In this document: positions 35,514 to 43,968 of the stretch, piece by piece
Position numbering within the stretch: the first letter of the stretch is position 1
Layout of the letters: the number at the start of each line of letters is the position of its first letter
Source of the DNA: Gemmatimonadetes bacterium 13_1_20CM_4_69_16
Lineage (GTDB): Bacteria; Gemmatimonadota; Gemmatimonadetes; Gemmatimonadales; GWC2-71-9
Direction of reading: 5' to 3'
Assembly: GCA_001919865.1 (NCBI GenBank)
Contig: MNIR01000003.1
Coordinates: forward strand, 1-55,171
DNA length: 55,171 bases
Position numbers and translations under genes: made by a program
The notes under the pieces: generated by a model
What the model was told of the DNA's origin: nothing
Databases searched by the model: none
The model's input: the letters and a program-made list of their open reading frames with translations, nothing else

Positions 35514-36592
35514 GCGCCGGCGGCGCGGCGTAACCGGTCCAGAGCCGCGCGGGCCGCCCCGGTCGCGACCACCCCACGCGCCCGTGCGATCCCCTCCTCG
35601 TACGTCGGCACGATCCCCGCGACGTACACCGCGGCGCCTGCGTTGAGCAGCAACGCCGCCAGCCCCGCAGCGTCGCCCCCCGCTCGGGCGTCGGCAAGCA
35701 ACCCTTCGATGCGCGCGGCGTTCGCCGCCGGGTCCCCGCCGCGCAGTGCAGCGGGATCGGTGATCGCCAGTCCGTAGCGGGCTGGGTCCAGCTCCCATGT
35801 CGACACGTGCCCCGCCCGCACCTCCCACACGTCGGTGATCCCCACGGGCGAGATCTCGTCCATCCCCACTCGCCCGTGGACCACCAGCGCGTGCTCGGCG
35901 CCTCCCCCCAGTCGCGCCAGCGCGCCGGCTACGAGCGGGGCACGGTCACGGTCGGCGACGCCCACCACTTGGCGGCGCACACCGGCCGGGTTGGCGAGCG
36001 GACCCAGTAGGTTCATCACCGAGGGCACGCCGAGCTCGCGTCGCACCGGTCCCGCGTGCTTCATCGCGGGATGGAAGTTCGGTGCGAACAAGAAAGTGAT
36101 GCAGGCCTCGCGTAACACCCGCCCCGCTTCGGCCGCGTCCAGGCTGATGCGCACCCCCAACGCCTCCAGCACGTCCGCCGAGCCGCACAGCGATGTGAAC
36201 GAGCGGTTGCCGTGCTTCGCCACCGATGCGCCCGCACCGGCGGCGACGAACGCCGCGGCCGTCGAGATGTTGAACGTGGGGACCGTGCCGCCCCCCGTGC
36301 CACACGTATCGACGAGATGATCGCCGGAGGCCTCCACCGGCACCATCGCATCGCGCAGCGCGCGAGCCGCGCCCGCCACCTCGTCCGCCGTCTCGCCCTT
36401 GACCCGCAGGCCCATCAGGAGGGCCGCGATCTGCGCGGGGGTCGCTTCGCCCCGCATCACTGTGCCGAACACGGCGGCGCTCTGGCTCTCGGTGAGCGAG
36501 CGGCGGTTCGCGAGGGCGGCGATCGCCTCGATCAGCGGCGCGGGTGCAACGGGGGGCGGGGCGGGCAGGGGGGTCGGGGGGGTGCGGGGCAT
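35510..36592 (-). CDS. trpD: Anthranilate phosphoribosyltransferase
   Basis: A 360-residue enzyme. PRPP-binding DTCGTGGGTVPTFNIST, KHGNRSFTSLCGSADVLEALG and the MNLLGPLANPAG segment are conserved. The first 20 residues (PRTPPTPLPAPPPVAPAP) are Pro-rich and not part of the family fold; they come from a very G-rich template stretch at 36551-36589. It is a single-gene unit: lexA separates it from trpC. A clear promoter lies upstream at 36613-36642. Confidence 0.96.
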   Translation of the reverse strand: MPRTPPTPLPAPPPVAPAPLIEAIAALANRRSLTESQSAAVFGTVMRGEATPAQIAALLMGLRVKGETADEVAGAARALRDAMVPVEASGDHLVDTCGTGGGTVPTFNISTAAAFVAAGAGASVAKHGNRSFTSLCGSADVLEALGVRISLDAAEAGRVLREACITFLFAPNFHPAMKHAGPVRRELGVPSVMNLLGPLANPAGVRRQVVGVADRDRAPLVAGALARLGGGAEHALVVHGRVGMDEISPVGITDVWEVRAGHVSTWELDPARYGLAITDPAALRGGDPAANAARIEGLLADARAGGDAAGLAALLLNAGAAVYVAGIVPTYEEGIARARGVVATGAARAALDRLRRAAGA

Positions 36593-36612
36593 CGCGATTT
36601 CTGGCTCGTCAA

Positions 36613-36642
36613 AAGCTACGCGGAAAAATCGCCTTTTGTCAA
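36613..36642 (-). promoter_or_regulatory. Candidate trpD promoter (TTGACA-18-TAGCTT)
   Basis: On the minus strand TTGACA (36642-36637) is followed after 18 bp by TAGCTT (36618-36613), about 20 bases before the trpD ATG. The -35 is within a small inverted repeat TTGTC-AAATAG-GACAA (36636-36651, plus strand), a possible operator. Confidence 0.55.
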
Positions 36643-36664
36643 ATAGGACAACGGGTTGCGTGGC

Positions 36665-36693
36665 TTGATTGGCCCTCCCTTTCGTCCTATCTT
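36665..36693 (+). promoter_or_regulatory. Candidate truA operon promoter (TTGATT-17-TATCTT)
   Basis: TTGATT (36665-36670) and TATCTT (36688-36693) have a 17-bp spacer. The predicted transcription start falls at about 36700, on the GTG start of truA, suggesting a leaderless message for the long purine operon. Confidence 0.55.
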
Positions 36694-36699
36694 TCGGCC

Positions 36700-37503
36700 G
36701 TGGCGCCCGTGTCGCCCGCGACGAGCCGGCCCTGCCTCGCCGTGGTGCAATACGACGGGGCCCAGTTCGTCGGCTGGCAGCGCCAGCGCGACGGGCGTAC
36801 CGTGCAAGCGGAGTTCGAAGCCGTGTTGGAGCGCCTCATGAGCCGGCGCACCACGGCGACGGGAGCGGGTCGCACCGATACGGGGGTGCACGCGCTCGGC
36901 CAGGGGGTCGGGTTCGGCGCGGCCGGGCGCTGGGGCGAGGACCCTGAGGGGTTGCGGCGGGCGCTGAACGCCCTGCTGCCGCGGGATGTGTGGGTCGAGC
37001 GGGTCCACGCAATGCAGCCGGGGTTTCACGCCCGCAAGAGCGCCGTGGCCCGCCGCTACCGCTATGTGATCGGCACGGACGACGCGGCGCGCTCGCCGTT
37101 CCGCCGGCCGTACGAGTGGGCGCTCGGGTGCCCGCTCGACCAGGCTGCCCTGGCGGGTGCGGCCCAGACGCTTGTCGGAGAGCACGATTTCCGCGGCCTC
37201 GCCGCGGCCGGGCAGGTGAAGCCCCACTACCGCAGCCGCGTGGCGCTCGCCGAGTGGGCGCCGCGGACTGATGGCGCGGGGGTCACCTTCACGATCGAGG
37301 CCGACCGGTTCCTGCATCGCATGGTGCGCTTCCTCGTGGGCGCGATGGTGGACGTCGCCCTCGGTCGGCGCCCGCTGTCGGACCTTCCCCGCTTGCTCAG
37401 CGCGACGGACAACCAGGCGGCCAGCCCGCCCGCTCCGCCCCAGGGGTTGTATCTGGAGGCCGTGCGCTATCCCGCTGACCTCTACGCCGAGGCCGAGTCA
37501 TGA
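36700..37503 (+). CDS. truA: tRNA pseudouridine(38-40) synthase
   Basis: A 267-residue pseudouridine synthase. Catalytic Asp is in [29 protein letters not shown] and [18 protein letters not shown] are further family motifs. Starts considered are GTG 36700 and GTG 36709, both just before the conserved [12 protein letters not shown]. It heads the plus-strand operon and overlaps the transaldolase gene by ATGA. Confidence 0.95.
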   Translation: MAPVSPATSRPCLAVVQYDGAQFVGWQRQRDGRTVQAEFEAVLERLMSRRTTATGAGRTDTGVHALGQGVGFGAAGRWGEDPEGLRRALNALLPRDVWVERVHAMQPGFHARKSAVARRYRYVIGTDDAARSPFRRPYEWALGCPLDQAALAGAAQTLVGEHDFRGLAAAGQVKPHYRSRVALAEWAPRTDGAGVTFTIEADRFLHRMVRFLVGAMVDVALGRRPLSDLPRLLSATDNQAASPPAPPQGLYLEAVRYPADLYAEAES

Positions 37504-38168
37504 AGTTCTTTCTCGATACCGCGAGTCTCAAAGACATCAGCTGGGCGAGCCAGGCCGGTCTCATCGACGGCGTGACGACCAACCCGTCGCTGCTCGCCAA
37601 ACAGGCAGGCGACCTCGACCCCAAGGACGTGCTGAAGGAGATCTGCTCGCTGGTGGAGGGTCCTGTCTCGGCCGAAGTCGTCGCGCTCGACACCGATGCC
37701 ATGGTGCGCGAAGGCGGCGAGCTCGCCAAGATCGCCGACAACATCGTCGTCAAGATCCCGATGACCGAGGCCGGGATGGTGGCGGTGCGGCGGCTCGCGA
37801 GCGAGGGCATCAAGACGAACGTGACGCTGTGCTTCTCGAGCGTGCAGTGCCTCATCGCCGCCAAGGCGGGCGCCACGTACGTGAGCCCGTTCATCGGGCG
37901 GCTCGACGACGTGGGTCAGGAGGGGATGGACGTGATCCGCGAGGCTCGGGTGATCTTCGACAATTACCAGATCGCGACGGAGATCCTCGCGGCCTCGATC
38001 CGCCACCCGCGCCACGTGGTCGAGGCGGCGATGATCGGCGCCGACGTGGCGACGCTGCCTCCCGACGTCTTGAAGAAGCTGCTGCTGCACCCGCTCACCG
38101 ACCGCGGGCTCGAGCAGTTCCTGGCGGACTGGAACAAGCGGGTGGCGCGCGCGAAGGCCGCCGTTTGA
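37500..38168 (+). CDS. Transaldolase, TalC/FSA subfamily
   Basis: A 222-residue small transaldolase. [13 protein letters not shown], the Schiff-base Lys in [19 protein letters not shown] and [13 protein letters not shown] are conserved. The short form includes both transaldolases and fructose-6-phosphate aldolases; the transaldolase role in the pentose phosphate pathway, which feeds PRPP for the purine genes downstream, is more likely. ATG overlaps the truA stop; the purB TTG overlaps its own stop (TTGA). Confidence 0.92.
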   Translation: MKFFLDTASLKDISWASQAGLIDGVTTNPSLLAKQAGDLDPKDVLKEICSLVEGPVSAEVVALDTDAMVREGGELAKIADNIVVKIPMTEAGMVAVRRLASEGIKTNVTLCFSSVQCLIAAKAGATYVSPFIGRLDDVGQEGMDVIREARVIFDNYQIATEILAASIRHPRHVVEAAMIGADVATLPPDVLKKLLLHPLTDRGLEQFLADWNKRVARAKAAV

Positions 38169-39604
38169 CATACCTCTCGCCGTTGGGCCAGCGCTACGCC
38201 TCTCCCGCGATGCAGGCGTTGTGGGGAGAGCGCCGGCGGATCGGCCTGTGGCGGCGGCTGTGGCTCGCGCTCATGGAGGCCGAGCGCGAGCTCGGCCTCG
38301 CCATCCCCGACCGGGCGCTCACTGAGCTGCGCGCGCACCTGGAGGACGCCGATCTGGAGCGCGCCGCCGAGCACGAGAAGCGTGTGCGGCACGACGTGAT
38401 GGCGCACATCCATCACCTCGGGGACCAGGCGCCGGCGGCGCGCCCCTTCCTCCACCTCGGCGCGACCAGCGCGTACGTCACCGACAACGCCGACCTGATC
38501 CTGATGCGCGAGGGGCTGCAACTGCTGCTCGGACGGATCGCGGCCGTCGTGGTGGCGCTCGCCAAGCTGGCACGCCGCTACCGCGACCTGCCGTGCCTGG
38601 CCTACACCCACTTCCAGCCCGCGCAGCTCACGACCGTCGGAAAGCGCGTCACGCTGTGGATGCAGGAGTTTCTGCTCGACGCGGAAGAGCTGCTCCACCG
38701 GCTCGAGACGTTCCAGTTCCGCGGCGTGAAGGGCACGACCGGCACGCAGGCGAGCTTTCTCGAGTTGTTCGAGGGTGCGGACGAAAAGGTGCGGGAGCTG
38801 GACGCTCGCGTGGCGCGCAAGATGGGGTTCACCAAAGTCTTCCCCGTGACGGGCCAGACGTACACGCGTAAGCTCGATGCCCAGGTGCTCGGCGCGCTCT
38901 CCGGCATCGCGGCTTCGTCCGCCAAGTTCGCGACCGACGTACGGCTGCTGCAGCACGAAGGCGAGATGCTCGAGCCGTTCGAGAGTGAGCAAGTGGGCTC
39001 CTCCGCCATGGCGTACAAGCGAAACCCCATGCGCGCCGAGCGGATCACGAGCCTGGCGCGCTTCGTGATCGAGCTCGAGGGAAACGCCTGGCACACCGCG
39101 GCGGCCCAGTGGCTGGAGCGCACGCTCGACGACAGCGCGAACCGGCGCCTCGTGCTTCCCGAGGCGTTCCTGGCGAGCGACGCGATCCTCGTGCTCGCCA
39201 CCAACGTCGCCGCGGGGCTCGAGGTGCGGGAGGCGGTGATCGCCCGCCACGTGGCCGCCCAGATGCCGTTCCTCGCGACCGAGCGGCTGCTGATGCGGGG
39301 CGTGAAGGCCGGCGCCGACCGGCAGCGGCTGCACGAAGTCATTCGGACGCACAGCCTCGCCGTGGCGCAGGCCGTGGCCGAGCAGGGGGCCGAGAACGAC
39401 CTGCTCGAGCGGTTGGCGCGCGATCCCGCGTTCAAGGCGCTCAAGGTCGCCGTGCCGCCCGAGGAGCTCGACCCGGTTGGTTACGTCGGCCGGGCGCCGG
39501 GCCAGGTGGACGAGTTTCTGCAACAGGTGGTCGCACCGGCGCTGCAGCGCATCGAAGCCGTCGCGCCGCCGGGCGCCGCCGCCACCGCCGAGGTCACCGT
39601 ATGA
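38165..39604 (+). CDS. purB: Adenylosuccinate lyase, long (animal-like) form
   Basis: A 479-residue lyase acting twice in purine synthesis. The fumarase/aspartase signature is [17 protein letters not shown], with [17 protein letters not shown] and TQASFLELF. The stretch [20 protein letters not shown] and the 480-residue length resemble animal ADSL more than the 430-residue Bacillus type. The start is TTG at 38165, overlapping the transaldolase stop as TTGA and giving [12 protein letters not shown], the expected N-terminus. Confidence 0.95.
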   Translation: MTYLSPLGQRYASPAMQALWGERRRIGLWRRLWLALMEAERELGLAIPDRALTELRAHLEDADLERAAEHEKRVRHDVMAHIHHLGDQAPAARPFLHLGATSAYVTDNADLILMREGLQLLLGRIAAVVVALAKLARRYRDLPCLAYTHFQPAQLTTVGKRVTLWMQEFLLDAEELLHRLETFQFRGVKGTTGTQASFLELFEGADEKVRELDARVARKMGFTKVFPVTGQTYTRKLDAQVLGALSGIAASSAKFATDVRLLQHEGEMLEPFESEQVGSSAMAYKRNPMRAERITSLARFVIELEGNAWHTAAAQWLERTLDDSANRRLVLPEAFLASDAILVLATNVAAGLEVREAVIARHVAAQMPFLATERLLMRGVKAGADRQRLHEVIRTHSLAVAQAVAEQGAENDLLERLARDPAFKALKVAVPPEELDPVGYVGRAPGQVDEFLQQVVAPALQRIEAVAPPGAAATAEVTV

Positions 39605-40524
39605 CGGTCCCGCTCGTCGCCAGCCAATTTTCCCTACCCCTCGTGCGCCGCGGCAAGGTCCGCGAGGTGTACGAGGTCGACCGAGACACCCTGTTGCTGG
39701 TGGCGAGCGATCGCGTGAGCGCGTTCGACGTGGTGATGCGCGAGCCCGTGGCGCACAAGGGAGCGGTGCTCACCCAACTCAGCGCGTTCTGGTTCCAGCG
39801 GCTCGCGTCCGTCATCCCGAACCACTTCCTCTCGGCCGACGCGGACGAGATTGCGGAGCGGGTCCCGGGCCTCGAGCCATTACGCACTGCCCTTACGGGC
39901 CGCGCGATGCTGGTACGTCGTACGACGCCCGTCCCGTTCGAGTGCGTAGTGCGGGGATACATCACGGGATCGGCCTGGGCCGAGTACCGCGAGTCGGGCA
40001 CGCTGGCGGGCGAGCCGCTGCCCACCGGGCTGGTGGAGAGCGCGCGGCTCGACCCCCCGATCTTCTCCCCCGCCACGAAGGCCGAGCAAGGCCACGACGA
40101 GAACGTGACGTTCGGCCACCTGGTGAAGACGCTGGGTTCGGCTGCTGCCGAGCGACTGAGACAGGCGAGCCTCGCGTTGTACGAGGGGGGGCGAGGCTAC
40201 GCGGGCCCGCGCGGCATCATCATCGCGGACACCAAATTCGAGTTCGGCACGGCAGCCGACGGACGCTTGCTCGTCATCGACGAGATCCTTACACCCGACT
40301 CGTCGCGCTTCTGGCCGGCCGACCGTTACCAGCTTGGGAAGAGCCAGCCGAGCTTCGACAAACAGCCGCTGCGCGACTATCTCGCGGGCTTGAAGCAGCA
40401 GGGGAAGTGGAACGGCAACGCACCGCCGCCGCCCTTGCCCGCGGAGGTGGTGCAGGCGACGAGCGAGCGCTACTTGGAGGCGTTCCGCCTGATCACGGGG
40501 CAGGACTTGGAGGTGGCCCGTTGA
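39601..40524 (+). CDS. purC: Phosphoribosylaminoimidazole-succinocarboxamide synthase
   Basis: A 307-residue SAICAR synthetase of the longer type. RRGKVREVYEVDRDTLLLVASDR (adjoining parts), VPFECVVRGYITGSAWAEY and LVIDEILTPDSSRFW are conserved. ATG at 39601 overlaps the purB stop. A 103-bp spacer with a palindromic element separates it from psd, the only sizeable gap in this operon. Confidence 0.97.
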   Translation: MTVPLVASQFSLPLVRRGKVREVYEVDRDTLLLVASDRVSAFDVVMREPVAHKGAVLTQLSAFWFQRLASVIPNHFLSADADEIAERVPGLEPLRTALTGRAMLVRRTTPVPFECVVRGYITGSAWAEYRESGTLAGEPLPTGLVESARLDPPIFSPATKAEQGHDENVTFGHLVKTLGSAAAERLRQASLALYEGGRGYAGPRGIIIADTKFEFGTAADGRLLVIDEILTPDSSRFWPADRYQLGKSQPSFDKQPLRDYLAGLKQQGKWNGNAPPPPLPAEVVQATSERYLEAFRLITGQDLEVAR

Positions 40525-40529
40525 AGAGC

Positions 40530-40605
40530 GCGAGTGAACTCGCGGCTCGGCCTCGGCGGCTCAAGCCGCTTCAGCGGCCGGTGCCGAGCCGCGGCTTCAG
40601 CCGCG
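40530..40605. repeat. Palindromic intergenic element, copy B
   Basis: Both ends match copy A at 23275-23373: a 22-bp left end (40530-40551) and a 23-bp right end (40583-40605, one mismatch). The 31-bp centre differs from copy A but also forms hairpins (GCGGCTCAAGCCGC). It lies between purC and psd. Confidence 0.85.
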
Positions 40606-40627
40606 TGGCGCGGCATGCGCGCCGGTA

Positions 40628-41278
40628 ATGCGTGTGGCTCCCGAAGGCTGGCCCTTCATCCTCCCGGGATGGGCGCTCGTGGCGCTCGGCGCCTGGGTGG
40701 CGCCCGGCTCGCCGTGGCTCTGGGTGCCGGAGGCGGTGTTGTTTCTGCTGGCGGTCTGGCTGCTCGTGTTCTTCCGGGATCCGGTGCGGACGGGCCCCCG
40801 CGGCGAGCGGTTCGTGATCGCCCCGGCGGACGGGAAGGTGGTGGACGTCGCCGTGGTGGACGAGCCGATGTACCTCGCGGCGAAGGCGACCCGCATCTCC
40901 ATCTTCATGAGCGTGTTCGACGTGCACGTGAACCGTTATCCGGCGACGGGGACGATCGAGCTGGTGCGCTATCACCGGGGGAAGTTCCTGCACGCGGCGT
41001 CGGAGAAGGCGAGCCTCGACAACGAGCAGGCCTCGGTCGGTTTGCGCGCCGCGACGGGGCCCGTGTTGGTGCGGCAGATCGCCGGGCTGATCGCCCGCCG
41101 CATCGTCACCGACGGGAAGGCGGGAGACCACGTGGGTCAAGGGGAGCGGCTGGGAATGATCCGGTTCGGGTCGCGGGTGGATGTGTTCCTGCCGGTCTCG
41201 GCCCGGGCCGCCGTGCGGGTCGTGGTGGGGGACAGGGTCCGCGCGGGCGCCACGCTGCTCGCGGAGTATCCCGGATGA
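40628..41278 (+). CDS. psd: Phosphatidylserine decarboxylase, small (PSD-B/archaetidylserine-type)
   Basis: A 216-residue proenzyme. Two hydrophobic segments lie near the N-terminus, then FRDPVRT, IAPADGKVVDV, SIFMSVFDVHVNR and the self-cleavage region MIRFGSRVDVFLP, where Gly-Ser yields the pyruvoyl group. It makes phosphatidylethanolamine from the product of the adjacent pssA. ATG at 40628. Linked to pssA through an eight-codon mini-ORF. Confidence 0.94.
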   Translation: MRVAPEGWPFILPGWALVALGAWVAPGSPWLWVPEAVLFLLAVWLLVFFRDPVRTGPRGERFVIAPADGKVVDVAVVDEPMYLAAKATRISIFMSVFDVHVNRYPATGTIELVRYHRGKFLHAASEKASLDNEQASVGLRAATGPVLVRQIAGLIARRIVTDGKAGDHVGQGERLGMIRFGSRVDVFLPVSARAAVRVVVGDRVRAGATLLAEYPG

Positions 41279-41301
41279 GCACCGCGAGGTTCTCGCCATG
41301 A
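41275..41301 (+). other. Eight-codon mini-ORF bridging psd and pssA
   Basis: ATG 41275 overlaps the psd stop (ATGA) and the mini-ORF's own TGA (41299-41301) overlaps the pssA ATG (ATGA). It encodes MSTARFSP. It could pass terminating ribosomes from psd to pssA; this is inference from the overlaps only. Confidence 0.4.
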
Positions 41302-42155
41302 GGCGGTTCCCCGGTCCCGGAATGCGGCGCGTCGTCATCGTCGTGCCGAGCCTGTTCACGCTCTTCAACCTGTTCTTCGGCATCTGGGCGATCGTACTCG
41401 CGTCGCGTGGTGAGTTTTACCGCGCCGGGTGGTATATCGTGTTCGCCGGCATCCTGGACACGCTGGACGGGCGGGTGGCGCGGCTTTCCAACACGGGGAC
41501 CCGGTTCGGGGGGGAGCTCGACAGCCTGGTGGACATCGTGAGCTTCGGCGTCGCGCCCGCCTTCATCATCTATCAGCTCGAGTTCGCGAGCGCCGGGCAG
41601 GCCGAGTGGATTTTCTGCTACTTCTACGTCATGGCGGCCGCGATCCGGCTGGCCCGGTTCAACCTCACGCAAGCGGGGCGGGCCAAGCGCGCGTTCATCG
41701 GGCTGCCCTCGCCCGCGGCCGGCATGACGCTGGCCACGTTCTATCCGTTCACCACGACCGGGTTGTGGCAGGAAGCGGCCCGCTATTTGCCGCGGCACCA
41801 CCTGCTGCAGTTCCTGATGATCCTGCTCACCATCCTGATGGTGAGCAACGTGCGCTACGCCACCCTGCCCCGGGCGGGCCTGCGCAGCGTGCGCGGGCTC
41901 TTGGGGCTCGTCACGATGCTGTTTATCCTCACCTTCGGGATCCTCGAGCACGACGCGTTTCTCTTCCCGCTGGGAGTTGCCTACATGACGTACGGCGTGC
42001 TGCGCGCGACGGTCCTGGGCTTCTTCTTCGAAGCCGAAGAGGACGAGGATACGGAGATCGCGGGGCCGATCGTGATCACCGACAGTGAGGGGCCGGGCGA
42101 CGCGTACGAACCGCGGCACCGCAGCATCTCGGAGCACGGCGGAGGCGCGCCGTGA
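41298..42155 (+). CDS. pssA: CDP-diacylglycerol-serine O-phosphatidyltransferase
   Basis: A 285-residue membrane enzyme with about seven hydrophobic segments. The CDP-alcohol phosphotransferase motif is complete in DTLDGRVARLSNTGTRFGG followed by ELDSLVD. GLPSPAAGM is also conserved in PssA. The C-terminal 40 residues are acidic and unusual (AEEDEDTEIAGP). The ATG at 41298 fits the membrane segment that follows; the frame is open further upstream inside psd. Confidence 0.94.
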   Translation: MRRFPGPGMRRVVIVVPSLFTLFNLFFGIWAIVLASRGEFYRAGWYIVFAGILDTLDGRVARLSNTGTRFGGELDSLVDIVSFGVAPAFIIYQLEFASAGQAEWIFCYFYVMAAAIRLARFNLTQAGRAKRAFIGLPSPAAGMTLATFYPFTTTGLWQEAARYLPRHHLLQFLMILLTILMVSNVRYATLPRAGLRSVRGLLGLVTMLFILTFGILEHDAFLFPLGVAYMTYGVLRATVLGFFFEAEEDEDTEIAGPIVITDSEGPGDAYEPRHRSISEHGGGAP

Positions 42156-42406
42156 GCCGTTACCGGGTCGAGGTTCGCGTCATGCCGCGCGCCACGCTGC
42201 TCGACCCGCAGGGGCAGGCGGTCCAGCGCGCGCTGCACGCGCTCGGCTTCGGCGACGTCGGCGACGTGCGGGTCGGCAAGCACCTGGTGCTCGACGTCCA
42301 GGCGGACAGCCGCGACGAGGCGCTCGCCCATGCGCGCGCGATGTGCGATCGGCTGCTCGCGAATCCCGTGACGGAGGACTACGACCTCGCCGTGGAGGCG
42401 GCCTGA
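42152..42406 (+). CDS. purS: Phosphoribosylformylglycinamidine synthase subunit PurS
   Basis: An 84-residue protein of standard PurS length. RVEVRVMPRATLLDPQGQAV, then GFGDVGDVRVGKHLVLDV are typical. It bridges PurQ and PurL in the FGAM synthase complex. GTG start overlapping the pssA stop; purQ follows with a one-base overlap (TGATG). Confidence 0.95.
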   Translation: MSRYRVEVRVMPRATLLDPQGQAVQRALHALGFGDVGDVRVGKHLVLDVQADSRDEALAHARAMCDRLLANPVTEDYDLAVEAA

Positions 42407-43122
42407 TGGCGCGTGTGGCGGTGGTGGTCTTTCCCGGCTCGAACTGCGATGCCGATACGCTCGCGGCCGCGCGGGAAGCGGGGTCGGAGGCGTACTATGT
42501 CTGGCACCGCGAGACGGACCTGCAGCGGGCCGACGTGGTGATCCTCCCCGGCGGCTTCAGCTACGGGGACTACCTTCGCTCTGGCGCGATCGCGCGGTTC
42601 TCGCCGATCATGACCGCCGTCGCCGGCCACGCGCGGGCGGGCGGGCCGGTGCTCGGCATTTGCAACGGGTTCCAGATCCTGTGCGAGGCGGGGCTGCTGC
42701 CGGGCGGCCTGGTGCGCAATGCCCGGCTGCGTTTCCTGGCGCGACCCACCTGGGTGCGTGTCGAGGCGACGGACACGCCCTTCACCTGCTTGTACGAGAA
42801 GGGCGACGTGCTCGAGATCCCGATCGCGCACGGCGACGGGCGGTATGTGGCGGACGAGCGCACGGTGGCGCAGCTCGAGGCGAGCGGCCAGGTCGTGTGG
42901 CGCTACGTGCGCGACAACCCGAACGGCTCGACCCACGAGATCGCCGGCGTGTGCAACGCCGCGCGGAACGTGGTGGGCATCATGCCGCACCCGGAGCGCC
43001 GCAACGCCCCGGTCTTGGGCGGCCAGGACGGAGCCCGCGTCTTTCACGCGATGGAGGCTCGACATGCGACGCAGCACGCTGTGGATGTGCGCGCTGTTGG
43101 TGACCGCCACCTTAGGGTGTAA
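42406..43122 (+). CDS. purQ: Phosphoribosylformylglycinamidine synthase glutaminase subunit PurQ
   Basis: A 238-residue class I glutaminase. VVVFPGSNCDADT starts the fold, the nucleophile Cys is in VLGICNGFQIL, and His-Glu are in IMPHPERR. It delivers ammonia to PurL. The last 18 or so residues run past the usual family end and overlap the start of the lipoprotein gene by 59 bases. Confidence 0.96.
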   Translation: MARVAVVVFPGSNCDADTLAAAREAGSEAYYVWHRETDLQRADVVILPGGFSYGDYLRSGAIARFSPIMTAVAGHARAGGPVLGICNGFQILCEAGLLPGGLVRNARLRFLARPTWVRVEATDTPFTCLYEKGDVLEIPIAHGDGRYVADERTVAQLEASGQVVWRYVRDNPNGSTHEIAGVCNAARNVVGIMPHPERRNAPVLGGQDGARVFHAMEARHATQHAVDVRAVGDRHLRV

Positions 43123-43636
43123 GCAGGTCAACGAGCAGATCGCGAAGATCAAGGAGAAGATCGCGGAGCGCCGCGGACGGTCGACCACCCCGCCGCCCCC
43201 GCCCCAGGCCGCACCGGCGCAGCCGGGGGCCGATACGGCCATCGGCGGCCAGGCCGAAAGCGAGCGACGCGGCAAGCCCGCTCCGCCCCCGCCCCAGTAC
43301 CCCGAGGCGCAGGTGACGCGCGACGTCCCGTACAACTCGCCCGACACGGGCACCATCGCGCCCGGGATGAGCGAGAAGGATGTGTATTCGCTGTGGGGCC
43401 CGCCCGGCGCCGTACGGCACCAGGGGGAGTGGACGTACTTGTTTTTCCGCAACGGCTGCGAATACACCTGCGGCACCGAGGACGTCGTCACGCTCCAGGA
43501 CGGCCACGTGGTCGATGCAGTGCTGCGCTGGCCGGGCCACGGTTACAGCGGCCAATCGTCGTCGCCGGCTGCCACGAAGCCGCACTGGAAGCCCCACGGC
43601 GACACCTTGACCGTCAAGCCCCAGTCGACGCCCTGA
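43064..43636 (+). CDS. Predicted lipoprotein with SmpA/BamE-like domain
   Basis: A 190-residue protein with a signal ending at a lipobox-like ATLGC (Cys19). A short basic helix and a Pro-rich linker (TTPPPPPQAAPAQPG) follow. The C-terminal domain (GMSEKDVYSLWGPPGAVRHQGEW, adjoining parts) resembles the SmpA/OmlA (BamE) fold, in which a G(x)4V..LGxP pattern opens the domain. It has three Cys (CEYTC and the lipid Cys). The ATG lies inside purQ. Role in an envelope complex is inferred; its place in a purine operon is odd. Confidence 0.65.
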   Translation: MRRSTLWMCALLVTATLGCKQVNEQIAKIKEKIAERRGRSTTPPPPPQAAPAQPGADTAIGGQAESERRGKPAPPPPQYPEAQVTRDVPYNSPDTGTIAPGMSEKDVYSLWGPPGAVRHQGEWTYLFFRNGCEYTCGTEDVVTLQDGHVVDAVLRWPGHGYSGQSSSPAATKPHWKPHGDTLTVKPQSTP

Positions 43637-43641
43637 GGCCG

Positions 43642-43968
43642 ATGCCGGACAAGCCGAGCAAGAACGAAGAGGAGTACTTCGCCCGCCGTGACGCCGAGCT
43701 GTTGCGGCAGCAGCGCGACGCGGTGCACCGGGCGGCGACCGAGGCGGAGCGCGGTTCACATCATATGAAGTGTCCGAAGTGCGGCTACGACCTGATCACC
43801 GGTGAGTGGCACGGCGTCCAGATCGACCAGTGCACTCACTGCCACGGCATCTGGTTCGACGCGGGCGAGGCGGAAACCGCGCTCGCCCACCCCGAGCCGA
43901 ACATGATGGCGCGGGTGTTTCGCGCCGTGCTGCGGGGCGTTTCGGGCGCGAAGGCGTCCGACACGTGA
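43642..43968 (+). CDS. Small zinc-ribbon (zf-TFIIB type) protein
   Basis: A 108-residue protein. The first 45 residues are charged and helical ([20 protein letters not shown]). The zinc ribbon is [11 protein letters not shown] with [16 protein letters not shown], two CxxC knuckles and the GIWFD sequence of the zf-TFIIB family. Target unknown; such proteins may bind nucleic acid or ribosomes. Its stop overlaps the purL GTG (GTGA), so it is co-translated with purL. Confidence 0.8.
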   Translation: MPDKPSKNEEEYFARRDAELLRQQRDAVHRAATEAERGSHHMKCPKCGYDLITGEWHGVQIDQCTHCHGIWFDAGEAETALAHPEPNMMARVFRAVLRGVSGAKASDT

